Source of the DNA: Bacillus_BD sp963765265 | GTDB taxonomy: Bacteria; Bacillota; Bacilli; Bacillales; Cytobacillaceae | NCBI GenBank assembly: GCA_963765265.1 | Contig: CAVXVN010000005.1 | Span: forward strand, 186,001 to 250,000 | Length of the DNA stretch: 64,000 nt | Direction of reading: 5' to 3' | In this document: positions 18,392 through 27,132 of the stretch, in pieces | How positions within the stretch are numbered: position 1 is the first letter of the stretch | Layout of the letters: each line of letters begins with the position of its first letter | Made by a program: the position numbers and the translations under genes | Notes under the pieces: model-generated | Told to the model about the DNA's origin: nothing | The model's database searches: none | What the model saw: only the letters and a program-made list of their open reading frames with translations

Positions 18392-18511
18392 CTTTCAGCT
18401 CCAGTGCCTAGCCCCTCGAGGTCACAAGCCAATCCTCCCAAAAAGGTAAAGTACACCTTTTAGTGAGGCTCGTCTTGTGCTTGTCGGGGCTGATCAAGGC
18501 ACTTACGCTTT
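18392..18511. repeat. Bacillus-type REP-like hairpin element
   Basis: About 120 bases starting CTTTCAGCTCCAGTGCCTAG and ending with GGGGCTGATCAAGGCACTTA form a long imperfect hairpin (AGTGCCT / AGGCACT, GCCCC / GGGGC). It resembles an element commonly repeated between genes in Bacillus-related genomes. It lies against the 3' end of lytH and could terminate its transcript. A short fragment of the same start recurs near 62511. Confidence 0.65.
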
Positions 18512-18513
18512 AT

Positions 18514-19503
18514 TTATTTAAGTTTTTGTCTTTCTTGTCTTTCCCATTGCCTAAGATGCGGGTAAGGATCATAAGACCATTCAGTTTTGCCATTGTCTTT
18601 GTACATTCCATAATGGAGGTGTGGAGGGAATTTTCCTGCTGTTCCAGGGGGGCCATAGCCTGAGCTTCCTACACTACCTATGAGTTGCCCGGGTTCAACT
18701 ACTTGTCCAATATGTATGTCTTTGGCAAACCCATTTAAATGGGCAAAATAATGGTAATTATTATTAATGTCACGAATTCCAATTCTCCAACCACCGTATC
18801 GATTCCAACCTTTCATTTCGATAATTCCGTATGAGGTAGCACGAACAGGAACCCCGTAACTGGCAAAAATATCTGTACCCTCGTGGATTCGTCTTCCTCC
18901 CCAGCCCCTTGCAGCCCCCCATGTATTTTTATAGCTATGATTACTACGAATTGGAACAGGAAATACATGACTTTCTAAATCAAGATGGCCGAATTGTTTA
19001 TATACTTTCGCTTTACCCATTATGATACTTACAGATTTATCTCGCTTATAATAATCCCACAATGCCAATTTAATATTATCGTGGTCGATTCCATAATTTA
19101 AAATATAATGAGCAAAAGAATATAGGACATCTTCGTCACTTGAAAGAGATGCCTTTCCGTCTCCATTCCCATCCTTTCCCATTCCATCAAAAAATTGAAT
19201 AGAAAGAGGATTTTCATCATTCTTTTCTGGGTTTATGATGCCAGCCCATTTCTCAGGTGTAAAATAGATTCCGGTAATTCCCTCTGCTTTTGGTATATCT
19301 TTGCGTGCTTGACGGACATTTCTCTCGTATTGATCAATGGCAGCTAAATAATACCAGGGAATATTTGTTACGGATTCAGTTCGTTTGTATAATTCCATTC
19401 TATTAGCAAATAAATCAGGAGGATTCTCTTCGGCAAAAACGTTACGAACTGGAGTCGTGACGATCATCATGAAACAAATCGAATATACTAGGATCCGCCA
19501 CAT
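18514..19503 (-). CDS. lytH: Sporulation L-Ala-D-Glu endopeptidase LytH (M23)
   Basis: The 329-residue protein has an N-terminal signal segment (about residues 1-24) and a C-terminal M23 peptidase domain with zinc ligands in IHEGTD and HLHYG. LytH (YunA) trims peptide side chains of spore cortex peptidoglycan in Bacillus. The start codon six codons upstream overlaps the AGGAGG site; the second ATG (19503) is spaced eight bases from it and is chosen. It is convergent with yunB and divergent from lipA. Confidence 0.9.
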   Translation of the reverse strand: MWRILVYSICFMMIVTTPVRNVFAEENPPDLFANRMELYKRTESVTNIPWYYLAAIDQYERNVRQARKDIPKAEGITGIYFTPEKWAGIINPEKNDENPLSIQFFDGMGKDGNGDGKASLSSDEDVLYSFAHYILNYGIDHDNIKLALWDYYKRDKSVSIIMGKAKVYKQFGHLDLESHVFPVPIRSNHSYKNTWGAARGWGGRRIHEGTDIFASYGVPVRATSYGIIEMKGWNRYGGWRIGIRDINNNYHYFAHLNGFAKDIHIGQVVEPGQLIGSVGSSGYGPPGTAGKFPPHLHYGMYKDNGKTEWSYDPYPHLRQWERQERQKLK

Positions 19504-19706
19504 ACAAATTCCTCCTTTCATATTTTTTCATGATTAGTTTGTGAATACGACTGGATTTTCATCAATAATAATTATTGGTAATAATGGGAAACGCTAAAGT
19601 ATGGTGTTCTTGTGGTATTTTCTTTATGTATGTTAAAATGAGGAAGATAACTCAATTATAACTTTTATTGTCGGTTACCTAATATAAATGATTGGAGTGA
19701 CACAAA

Positions 19707-20627
19707 GTGAGTGGTAATAAGCAAGAATTTCAACGTAAGCCAGAATGGCTTAAAATAAAATTACAAACAAATGATAGCTTTACTGGAATAAAAAAGATGA
19801 TGAGAGAAGGCAGTTTACATACGGTTTGTGAAGAAGCAAAGTGTCCGAATATCCATGAATGTTGGGCAGAGAGAAAGACTGCTACGTTTATGATTCTAGG
19901 TGATACATGTACAAGAGCTTGCCGTTTTTGTGCAGTCAAAACAGGTTTACCTACTGAATTAGATTGGCAGGAGCCTGAGCGAGTAGCGGATTCAGTACAA
20001 ATGATGAATTTAAAACATGTTGTTGTAACATGTGTGGCTCGAGATGATTTAAAAGATGGTGGAGCAGCTATTTTTGCTGAAACGATTTCTGCAATTAGAA
20101 GAAAAAATCCGTTTACATCGATTGAAGTTTTGCCATCTGATATGGGTGGGGTTTATGAAAACATTAAAACGATCATGGATGCTAAACCAGATATTTTAAA
20201 CCATAATATTGAAGCAGTGGAAAGAATTTCACCAATGGTACGTGCTCGTGCTAAATATGATCGTTCTTTAGAGTTATTACGGCGTGCAAAGGAATTACAA
20301 CCGCTTATTCCAACAAAATCAAGTTTGATGGTGGGCCTTGGTGAAACAAAAGAAGAAATTTTGAAGACAATGGATGATTTACGTGCAAATGATGTTGATA
20401 TTATGACCATTGGTCAATATTTACAACCATCTAAAAAGCATATACCTGTTGTGAAATACTACCACCCAGATGAATTTCTTGAATTAAAGAATATCGCTAT
20501 GGAAAAAGGATTTAGCCACTGTGAATCAGGTCCGCTTGTTCGATCTTCCTACCATGCAGATGATCAAGTAAATGCGGCCGCCAAGCAAAAACATCTTATA
20601 AGTGAAAAAGAAGCAAAAAACGCATAA
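19707..20627 (+). CDS. lipA: Lipoyl synthase
   Basis: LipA inserts two sulfurs into octanoyl groups on lipoyl domains using radical SAM chemistry. The 306-residue protein has the auxiliary cluster cysteines Cys41, Cys46 and Cys52 (CEEAKCPNIHEC) and the radical SAM motif CTRACRFC (Cys68, Cys72, Cys75). GTG 19707 follows GGAGTG. The auxiliary cluster is consumed in each turnover, so the nearby suf genes are relevant. It likely serves GcvH and the 2-oxoacid dehydrogenases. Confidence 0.96.
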   Translation: MSGNKQEFQRKPEWLKIKLQTNDSFTGIKKMMREGSLHTVCEEAKCPNIHECWAERKTATFMILGDTCTRACRFCAVKTGLPTELDWQEPERVADSVQMMNLKHVVVTCVARDDLKDGGAAIFAETISAIRRKNPFTSIEVLPSDMGGVYENIKTIMDAKPDILNHNIEAVERISPMVRARAKYDRSLELLRRAKELQPLIPTKSSLMVGLGETKEEILKTMDDLRANDVDIMTIGQYLQPSKKHIPVVKYYHPDEFLELKNIAMEKGFSHCESGPLVRSSYHADDQVNAAAKQKHLISEKEAKNA

Positions 20628-20631
20628 AATT

Positions 20632-20672
20632 AAAGTGAGTTCAGCAGCTGATTCGTTGAACTCACTTTATAT
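20632..20672 (+). terminator. Rho-independent terminator after lipA
   Basis: AAAGTGAGTTCA and TGAACTCACTTT form a perfect 12-bp stem over a 13-base loop. Confidence 0.85.
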
Positions 20673-20766
20673 ATGGTTTTGACCAAAAATTACCTTAATA
20701 AAATTTGCATTTTTTCATATTTTATGGCTAAATTTTCTTATAAGGGAGTTTATTAGAGGTGAAAAA

Positions 20767-21042
20767 ATGGTTTGCATTCAAAATACTTGTTATGAAATCG
20801 TAGATGAAAGACGAAATGGTTATAATGAGGAAGCCTTTCTCAGTCGGTATAGTGATATCCTAACAAAGTATGACTATATTGTCGGTGATTGGGGTTATGG
20901 TCAGCTTCGATTGAGAGGCTTTTTTGACGATAAAAATCAAAAGGCATCATTTGATACAAAAATAAGTACAGTAACAGAATATCTGTACGAATTTTGTAAC
21001 TTTGGTTGTCCGTATTTTATTGTGAAAAAGGTAAAAAAATAA
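20767..21042 (+). CDS. yutD: YutD family protein (DUF1027)
   Basis: The 91-residue protein matches the conserved small family YutD of Firmicutes, of unknown function. Typical stretches are YDYIVGDWGYGQLRLRGFF and the CNFGCPYFIVK end. It follows lipA as in B. subtilis and has its own terminator. The ATG follows a GAGGTGAAAA site. Confidence 0.85.
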   Translation: MVCIQNTCYEIVDERRNGYNEEAFLSRYSDILTKYDYIVGDWGYGQLRLRGFFDDKNQKASFDTKISTVTEYLYEFCNFGCPYFIVKKVKK

Positions 21043-21083
21043 GAAAAACTGTGGTGGTCATCACTGCAGTTTTTCTTATTTTT
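21041..21083 (+). terminator. Rho-independent terminator after yutD
   Basis: AAGAAAAACTG and CAGTTTTTCTT form an 11-bp stem; further T follow. It could serve both strands. Confidence 0.85.
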
Positions 21084-21140
21084 TAGCTTTTGTTTGTTGC
21101 ATTTCCTGAATATCAAATGCGCCCTCTTGGTTCAGGATGA

Positions 21141-21407
21141 TTAGAAAAATTCAGATAAAAAAGCTGAAAGCTCCAGGGCATCTGTTTCGCCTATCTGAAA
21201 AGCATGCTCTATATAGCCTTCCTCTTCTAAATCATCGTGGCCAATAATGGCAAAACGGCCTCCCTGAATATCGAGTACGATTTGTTTTCCATAATATCGG
21301 TCTGATTGAATAATAGCTAAATCAAATCGACTGTTCTCACCCATAAAACTAACAAACCTAGTTTTCGTAGTTACTATATCATCATAAAGAAAAAAACGTT
21401 CTGACAT
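21141..21407 (-). CDS. DUF3055 family protein
   Basis: The 88-residue protein (MSERFFLYDDIV... ending SAFLSEFF) resembles the small DUF3055 family found near lipA and yutE in Bacillaceae; its role is unknown. The frame opens 10 codons earlier, but the ATG at 21407 follows GGAGG with an 8-base gap. It is transcribed against its neighbours. Confidence 0.7.
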   Translation of the reverse strand: MSERFFLYDDIVTTKTRFVSFMGENSRFDLAIIQSDRYYGKQIVLDIQGGRFAIIGHDDLEEEGYIEHAFQIGETDALELSAFLSEFF

Positions 21408-21573
21408 CCTTATTCCCTCCACATACATACTTTTCATCTGAAGCGTATTCTTCTCTCTATATTAGCAGAATTATGATACAATAAGCATAATAATGCACAC
21501 GAATTTATTTTACGAAAATAGATGCATCTGATGATCAATGAATAACTATCTTCAATATAGGGTATGTGGAAGG

Positions 21574-22020
21574 ATGAGTAGATTGTATTTTGTGGATAGA
21601 GATAAAATTGAGGAAACTCTTCTTTATTATGAAAGTAGAATTCGTTTATTTGAGGAAAATCAAGAATGGAACACTTCTATTGAAAAAGCTGCACTGGAGA
21701 GAATTCTCCATATGATTATCGAGTCCTTCTTAGATGTAGGAAATAGTATGATTGATGGTTTTATTATGCGTGATCCAGGTAGTTATGAGGATATTATTGA
21801 TATATTAGATGATGAAAAAGTGATTACAACCGAAATGTCTGAAGGTTTTAAGAAAATTGTATCATTACGGAAAAATCTCCAACAGGATTATACAACTGTG
21901 GACCATAATACTTTATTAAATGTTTTTCAGCATGAATTAGTTTATTTAAAACTTTATGGTCCAAAGGTCAGGGAATATCTCGTGAATGAACTAGGCCCGG
22001 TAACGGCATTCAAAAGGTAG
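21574..22020 (+). CDS. yutE: HepT-like DUF86 protein YutE
   Basis: The 148-residue all-helical protein belongs to the DUF86/HepT family. HepT toxins are HEPN RNases with a motif of Arg, four residues, His, any residue, Tyr. Here the matching segment reads RKNLQQDY, with Gln in place of the His, so the RNase activity may be absent. No MntA-type partner gene lies beside it. The upstream ATG (21538) has no ribosome site; ATG 21574 follows a weak AGGG. Confidence 0.75.
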   Translation: MSRLYFVDRDKIEETLLYYESRIRLFEENQEWNTSIEKAALERILHMIIESFLDVGNSMIDGFIMRDPGSYEDIIDILDDEKVITTEMSEGFKKIVSLRKNLQQDYTTVDHNTLLNVFQHELVYLKLYGPKVREYLVNELGPVTAFKR

Positions 22021-22155
22021 AGCAAGTAAATAGAAAAAATAGTCTTAAGGCTTCTAATGCCATGGTAATAATGGCTTGTAGAGGCTAAAGGGACAAAGGT
22101 GCATATCATAATAAGAGGATGCTTTACGCTTTTCTTTTGAGGATGGTGAAAATAA

Positions 22156-22773
22156 ATGATAATTAGAACCACAAAGGAACAAATATTAGCTCTCTTAAAA
22201 AAGCATGGGAATTTAACGATTATGGATCTTGCTAAAGAATTAGAGATAACGGAGATGGCGGTAAGAAGGCATATTCAGACGCTAGAACGAGACAAGCTCA
22301 TTCGTTCAGATGTTAAAAAGCAAACAATGGGAAGACCGTCTAAAGTATATCAGCTAGCTGAGTGTGGGGAAAATTTATTTCCAAAAAGATATAAAGAGTT
22401 TAGTCTAGAAATTCTTAAAGGGTTGAAAGCTGTCGGCCAAGAGCAATTAATCATAGACATACTCCTGAAAAGGAAGGAAGATCTCCTTAAGAAGCATAAA
22501 AAGGAGCACCCGAATGAATCGCTTAGAGAACGATTGGAGAATTTAAAATGTATTCAAGATCAAGATGGCTATATGCCAGAAATAGAGAATAAAGACGGAT
22601 TCATTCATTTCAGAGAGTTAAATTGTCCTTACATTGAAGTAGCCAAAGAGTTCCCGCAGATATGTCATGCAGAACGAGGATTTATTCAGGAATTTATCGA
22701 AGCAGATATCGTAACATTATCGAGTATGGTGGATGGTCATACCTGTTGTCATTACACGGTAAAGGAGAAATAA
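22156..22773 (+). CDS. SufR-like winged-helix transcription regulator
   Basis: The 205-residue protein starts with a winged helix-turn-helix (about residues 5-65, LAKELEITEMAVRRHIQTLERDKLI). It ends with a cysteine-rich effector region: LNCPYIEV, then QICHAERG 12 residues later, then HTCCHYTV. This layout resembles SufR, an Fe-S-sensing repressor of suf genes. The suf operon lies 14 kb away in the same window, but no operator was identified. No equivalent lies between yutE and yutF in B. subtilis. Confidence 0.7.
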   Translation: MIIRTTKEQILALLKKHGNLTIMDLAKELEITEMAVRRHIQTLERDKLIRSDVKKQTMGRPSKVYQLAECGENLFPKRYKEFSLEILKGLKAVGQEQLIIDILLKRKEDLLKKHKKEHPNESLRERLENLKCIQDQDGYMPEIENKDGFIHFRELNCPYIEVAKEFPQICHAERGFIQEFIEADIVTLSSMVDGHTCCHYTVKEK

Positions 22774-22786
22774 GGAATTTCTACCA

Positions 22787-22836
22787 ATCGAACAACGATA
22801 AAATCTGGGCGCAAATGCGCCGAGGCGCATTTGATT
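22787..22836 (+). repeat. Partial multi-hairpin repeat, copy C
   Basis: The 3' end of the repeat family: GATAAAATCTGGGCGC followed by the perfect hairpin CAAATGCGCC-GA-GGCGCATTTG (22812-22833). It fills the gap between the SufR-like gene and yutF and ends about 20 bases before the yutF start. Confidence 0.8.
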
Positions 22837-22857
22837 TTCATTTATGAGGATGATGGG

Positions 22858-23628
22858 ATGATGAAAAATTATAAAGGTTATTTAATTGATTTGGATGGAA
22901 CGATGTATCGGGGAAGTGAAGTCATTCAGGAAGCAGTAGATTTTGTTCGAAAATTAAATAAACTTCAACTTCCTTATTTGTTTGTGACTAATAATTCTTC
23001 TAGAACTCCTGGACAAGTTGCCGAAAAGCTTAGAGCATTTGGTGTTAAGGCGGAAGAGGAAAACGTTTTTACCTCTGGACAAGCAACAGCCAATTATGTA
23101 TATGAGCAAAAGAAGGATGCTTCCGTCTATGTGATTGGTGAGGATGGTATTCATACAGCTATTCAAGAAAAGGGTTTGTCTAAAAATACGGAAAATGTCG
23201 ATTTTGTTGTGATTGGATTGGACCGATCGATAAGCTATGAGAAGTTTGCCATTGCTTGCTTAGCTGTTCGTAATGGTGCCACGTTGGTTTCTACAAATGC
23301 AGATATTGCCGTCCCTACAGAAAGAGGGCTCTTACCTGGGAACGGATCATTAACGTCGGTCATAACCGTTTCAACAAGAACAGAACCCATTTTTATCGGA
23401 AAGCCGGAGGCCATTATCATGGAGCAGGCTTTAAAAGTGCTTGGAACGGCAAAAGAAGAAACATTAATGATTGGAGACAATTATGATACCGACATTATGG
23501 CAGGTATGAATGCGGGCCTCGATACATTGCTAGTACACACAGGTATCACAACGAAGGAGCTACTATTGGGATATAAGAAAAAACCGACCTATGTCGTAGA
23601 TAGCCTTGATCAATGGGAAATTAAATAA
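22858..23628 (+). CDS. yutF: HAD-family phosphatase YutF (NagD-like)
   Basis: The 256-residue protein is a subfamily IIA HAD hydrolase with motif I DLDGTMYRG, motif II TNNSS and motif III/IV GDNYDTDI. Relatives dephosphorylate nucleotides, sugar phosphates or phosphoglycolate; the substrate here is unknown. The frame opens earlier within the repeat hairpin, but ATG 22858 follows GAGGA with a 7-base gap. Repeat copy C is part of its leader. Confidence 0.88.
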   Translation: MMKNYKGYLIDLDGTMYRGSEVIQEAVDFVRKLNKLQLPYLFVTNNSSRTPGQVAEKLRAFGVKAEEENVFTSGQATANYVYEQKKDASVYVIGEDGIHTAIQEKGLSKNTENVDFVVIGLDRSISYEKFAIACLAVRNGATLVSTNADIAVPTERGLLPGNGSLTSVITVSTRTEPIFIGKPEAIIMEQALKVLGTAKEETLMIGDNYDTDIMAGMNAGLDTLLVHTGITTKELLLGYKKKPTYVVDSLDQWEIK

Positions 23629-23656
23629 AAAAAAGCACTAAATGGTGCTTTTTTTA
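23626..23656. terminator. Bidirectional terminator between yutF and pgpA
   Basis: AAAAAAGCAC and GTGCTTTTTT flank a short loop; A and T runs on either side suit both strands. Confidence 0.8.
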
Positions 23657-23671
23657 TTTGGACCTATTTTT

Positions 23672-24175
23672 TTATTCAACATTTTCAATTCGGTGGGCTA
23701 AGCGGCTTGATGCTGCAGCAGCGATGGCTCCGACGATATCGTCAAGAAAGGTATGACATTTACCAGATGATTTATCATTTAGATCTTTAAGAATGCCAGG
23801 TTTTAATTTATCAATATAGCCATAGTTTGTGAAACCAATAGAACCATAAACATTAACAATGGAGAACGCAAGTATTTCATCTACACCATACAGCCCCTCA
23901 TCAGACTCAATAATCGATTGCAGTGGTTCTTCAAGCATTCCCTTCTCTGCTAGAATATCCATTTGAATACCTGTTAAAATGGCGTTTTGAACTTCTCTTT
24001 TGGATATAACTCGTTCAACATTATGCAGGCAATCGTCTAATTTAAGATCGGTATGATAATCTTTTTGAAGGAAATAAACAAGTTCAGCGATTTCCTTTGT
24101 TTTAACCCCTCGGTCAAGAAGCCATTTTCTAGCAGTTTGCTCTGTTAAGTCCATGGCTTTTCCTTTTTCACTCAT
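23672..24175 (-). CDS. yutG: Phosphatidylglycerophosphatase A family protein YutG
   Basis: The 167-residue protein has the PgpA-family core, including the HTFLDDIVGAIAAAASSRLAHR end. PgpA enzymes remove phosphate from phosphatidylglycerol phosphate, but Gram-positive YutG proteins lack the typical membrane segments and their role is less certain. The frame opens 14 codons earlier; ATG 24175 follows AAAGGTGA with a suitable gap. Confidence 0.8.
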   Translation of the reverse strand: MSEKGKAMDLTEQTARKWLLDRGVKTKEIAELVYFLQKDYHTDLKLDDCLHNVERVISKREVQNAILTGIQMDILAEKGMLEEPLQSIIESDEGLYGVDEILAFSIVNVYGSIGFTNYGYIDKLKPGILKDLNDKSSGKCHTFLDDIVGAIAAAASSRLAHRIENVE

Positions 24176-24467
24176 GGTGTTCACCTTTTTCCTAATATTT
24201 TTATACATCTTGCTCATCTTACATATTTATTCACTAAGTGGCCACTTTTCTTATTCATCCTTTCCGCAGGTTACACTCTTATTCAATAAAAGCACAAGTT
24301 TTACAATGGTTCATCATAAAATGGAAAAGACAATACGATGTGGAAATGAAAGTAAAAAAAGTTTGCCATATCATTAGTTTATCATTTTTTTAAAATATTG
24401 AGAAAATAATATTTTTGAATTTCAGACGGAATGAATGAAAATGATGTAATAAAGATGAGGTGAAAGA

Positions 24468-25469
24468 ATGTTTCAGCAACTTCTTAAGAAGCATTATGGG
24501 ATTGAATCCATTGAATCGAACCCAATTGGCCACTATCAATCCTGTCAAAAAGAAAATCAGCGTTTTTTATTAATCCCCGTTGGCCAAATAGACGAAGAAT
24601 CATTGTCAGAATTAGAAGAAATGGCCATCCACTTAAAGAAAAATGGCGACCAGGCGGTGGGAACGTTTCTTCATACAAAGGAAAATGAACGATTGATAAA
24701 GATTGAATCCGATCAATATTGTATTTTAACTTGTGATCATAACCACTCCCGTTCATCCAATCGTATAGGTAGGAAATTAGCGAAATTTCATTATAGAGGA
24801 AGAACGATTTCCTTTGCTGTTCAAAAGCTAAGTCGCGTTGGTCAATGGCATAAACTATGGGAAACTAGAATTGATCAGATGGAAAAAGTATGGAATAGTA
24901 TGCTTTATCAACAACCAGAAAGCGAATTTGATCGTATGTTTATGGAATCTTTTCCCTATTATATGGCAATGACAGAAAATGCGATTCAATATTTAGTAGA
25001 TACAGAGCTTGACGATGAACCAAAATCAATTGATTATGGAACAGTTTGCCATCATCATTTTTCTTCTCATACATGGGGGAACGAAATAGCGATGAGAAAT
25101 CCATTTGATTGGGTGTTTGATCATTGTAGTCGTGATTTGGCTGAATGGACGAGGGAAAAATACCTTCATAATGTTCAAACTTATCAACCAGATTTACAAA
25201 GATTCTATTCCGAATATCAAAGTATTGAACCACTTAGTTCTTTTTCCTGGAGATTATTATATGCAAGAATTCTATTTCCGCTTCATTATGTCGAGTGTAT
25301 TGAAGATTATTATTCAACTACAAGAGAGCAGGATCAACGATTGCTTACAGAGAGATTGGAAAAATATTTATCCTACTCAAGTGAATATGAGTCATTTTTG
25401 CAACAATTTTTTCAACTATTAGAAGTTCCTGTTCGTAAATATCGTATTCCAACGCTTGATTGGCTATGA
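24468..25469 (+). CDS. yutH: Spore coat-associated protein YutH (CotS-like kinase fold)
   Basis: The 333-residue protein resembles YutH, a CotS-family protein with a degenerate aminoglycoside-phosphotransferase-like fold found in spore coats. Visible kinase-like remnants include IDYGTVCHHHFSSHTWG near residue 185 and a middle NPFDWVFDHCSRD stretch. It follows AGGTGA. Order relative to yutG and hom matches B. subtilis. It is intact, unlike the sporulation gene yunB. Confidence 0.85.
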   Translation: MFQQLLKKHYGIESIESNPIGHYQSCQKENQRFLLIPVGQIDEESLSELEEMAIHLKKNGDQAVGTFLHTKENERLIKIESDQYCILTCDHNHSRSSNRIGRKLAKFHYRGRTISFAVQKLSRVGQWHKLWETRIDQMEKVWNSMLYQQPESEFDRMFMESFPYYMAMTENAIQYLVDTELDDEPKSIDYGTVCHHHFSSHTWGNEIAMRNPFDWVFDHCSRDLAEWTREKYLHNVQTYQPDLQRFYSEYQSIEPLSSFSWRLLYARILFPLHYVECIEDYYSTTREQDQRLLTERLEKYLSYSSEYESFLQQFFQLLEVPVRKYRIPTLDWL

Positions 25470-25510
25470 AAAATAGCGCTTCTTCCATTTGAAGAAGCGT
25501 TATTTTTCAT
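25469..25510 (+). terminator. Rho-independent terminator after yutH
   Basis: AAAAATAGCGCTTCTTC and GAAGAAGCGTTATTTTT form a long stem over a 5-base loop. Confidence 0.92.
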
Positions 25511-25703
25511 TTGGGTTAATTATAGGAATAAACTGTTTTTTAAAGTATAATTATAGGATAGGATGAGATGGAGGACTCGATCCAATTCCTGTAAGAGGCT
25601 CTATCATTGGGGAATTAAATAATACTAAAATAAGGTATTCGATCAGATAAAATTTAGAGAATGAGTTTAATCATTTTTACAAGCTTAATGATGAAAATAT
25701 CCC

Positions 25704-25732
25704 TTGTAAAAATTTTTAGAAAACAATATAAT
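25704..25732 (+). promoter_or_regulatory. Sigma-A promoter of hom-thrB
   Basis: TTGTAA (25704-25709) and a perfect TATAAT (25727-25732) are separated by 17 bases, 60 bases before the hom start. Confidence 0.75.
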
Positions 25733-25752
25733 GTCTACTATACGCAAACAAT

Positions 25753-25771
25753 TGTACATTTAAAATGTACA
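25753..25771. promoter_or_regulatory. Perfect dyad operator candidate in the hom leader
   Basis: TGTACATTT-A-AAATGTACA has perfect 9-base arms and lies about 20 bases after the -10 box, just before the ribosome site. Such a place suits a repressor. In B. subtilis, hom is controlled by CodY and the ACT-domain protein ThrR; which protein binds here is not known. Confidence 0.55.
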
Positions 25772-25791
25772 TTCATAGGGAGGGCAAACTA

Positions 25792-27090
25792 GTGAAAAGT
25801 ATCTCAATAGGTTTACTAGGTCTCGGAACGGTTGGTTCAGGAGTAGTGAAAATTATAGAGAACCATCAGGATAAGCTTATGCATCAGGTTGGATGTCCAA
25901 TTAGTGTAAAAAAAATACTGGTTAAGAGTCTAACAAAAGATAGACCAATAGATATAGATTCATCTGTTTTGACGACAGATGTTAATGAGATTTTGTCTGA
26001 TCCAGAAATAGACGTGGTTATAGAAGTAATGGGTGGGGTTGAACAAACAAAGCAATATCTATTGGATGCATTAAATAATAAAAAGCATGTGGTAACCGCA
26101 AATAAAGATTTGATGGCCATTCATGGTGCCGAACTTTTGACGGTTGCAGCTGAAAATGAGTGCGATTTATTTTTTGAAGCAAGTGTCGCGGGTGGTATTC
26201 CCATCTTAAGAAGCATTGTAGATGGATTTGCTTCGGATCGAATTACGCAGATCATGGGGATTGTTAATGGAACAACAAACTTTATTTTAACGAAAATGAG
26301 TCAAAAGGGTGCTGCCTATGAAGAAGTATTGAAGGAAGCACAAGAATTGGGATTTGCTGAAGCAGACCCAACTTCAGATGTTGAAGGGCTAGATGCTGCG
26401 CGAAAAATGACGATACTCGCAACACTGGGCTTCTCAATGAAAATAGATTTAGCAGATGTCTCCGTCAAAGGAATCACGTCCATTACGGAAGAAGATATTC
26501 AGTATGGAAAACAACTTGGTTACACGATGAAGCTAATTGGAATTGCTCAACAAGATGATGATAAGGTTGAGATCAGTGTAGAGCCAACCTTCTTGTCTGA
26601 TTCACATCCTCTGGCTTCTGTTCATAATGAGTACAATGCTGTATATGTATGTGGTGAAGCTGTTGGAGAGACGATGTTTTACGGCCCTGGTGCAGGAAGT
26701 TTACCAACTGCCACGTCCATTGTGTCAGATTTAGTAGCTGTCATGAAAAATATGCAATATGGTGTGAACGGTAAAAGTATCATATCACCTCAATATCCTA
26801 AAAAGTTAAAGGAACCTGAAGAAATGTTTTCAAAACATTTCTTGAGATTACATGTTTCAGATGAAATTGGTGTTTTTGCAGAGATTACCTCTCTCTTTGC
26901 TGAACATAATATTAGCTTTGAAAAAATTCTTCAATTGCCAGTTATAAAACGGGAATTGGCAGAAATTGTTTTAGTCACTCACCATGCATCAAAACAAGAT
27001 TATGAAGATATATTAGTAAGATTAAGGGATTTAAAATCGGTCAAAGAAATTAAAAGTTCGTATCGTGTTGAAAGAGGATCCAATATTTGA
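25792..27090 (+). CDS. hom: Homoserine dehydrogenase
   Basis: Hom reduces aspartate semialdehyde to homoserine, the branch point to threonine and methionine. The 432-residue protein has the N-terminal NAD(P) motif GLLGLGTVGSG, the catalytic core (TANKDLMA, ASVAGGIPI) and a C-terminal ACT domain from about residue 350. GTG 25792 is chosen because AGGGAGGG ends seven bases before it. thrB follows after 42 bases; thrC, which separates them in B. subtilis, is missing. Confidence 0.95.
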   Translation: MKSISIGLLGLGTVGSGVVKIIENHQDKLMHQVGCPISVKKILVKSLTKDRPIDIDSSVLTTDVNEILSDPEIDVVIEVMGGVEQTKQYLLDALNNKKHVVTANKDLMAIHGAELLTVAAENECDLFFEASVAGGIPILRSIVDGFASDRITQIMGIVNGTTNFILTKMSQKGAAYEEVLKEAQELGFAEADPTSDVEGLDAARKMTILATLGFSMKIDLADVSVKGITSITEEDIQYGKQLGYTMKLIGIAQQDDDKVEISVEPTFLSDSHPLASVHNEYNAVYVCGEAVGETMFYGPGAGSLPTATSIVSDLVAVMKNMQYGVNGKSIISPQYPKKLKEPEEMFSKHFLRLHVSDEIGVFAEITSLFAEHNISFEKILQLPVIKRELAEIVLVTHHASKQDYEDILVRLRDLKSVKEIKSSYRVERGSNI

Positions 27091-27132
27091 GCTTAAAAAG
27101 TAAATGATAAGAATATAAGGAGTTGTCAAAAT

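Noticed and set aside
24153..24377. 74-codon plus-strand open frame over the pgpA start
   Set aside because: It lies opposite the pgpA start and promoter and has no ribosome site.
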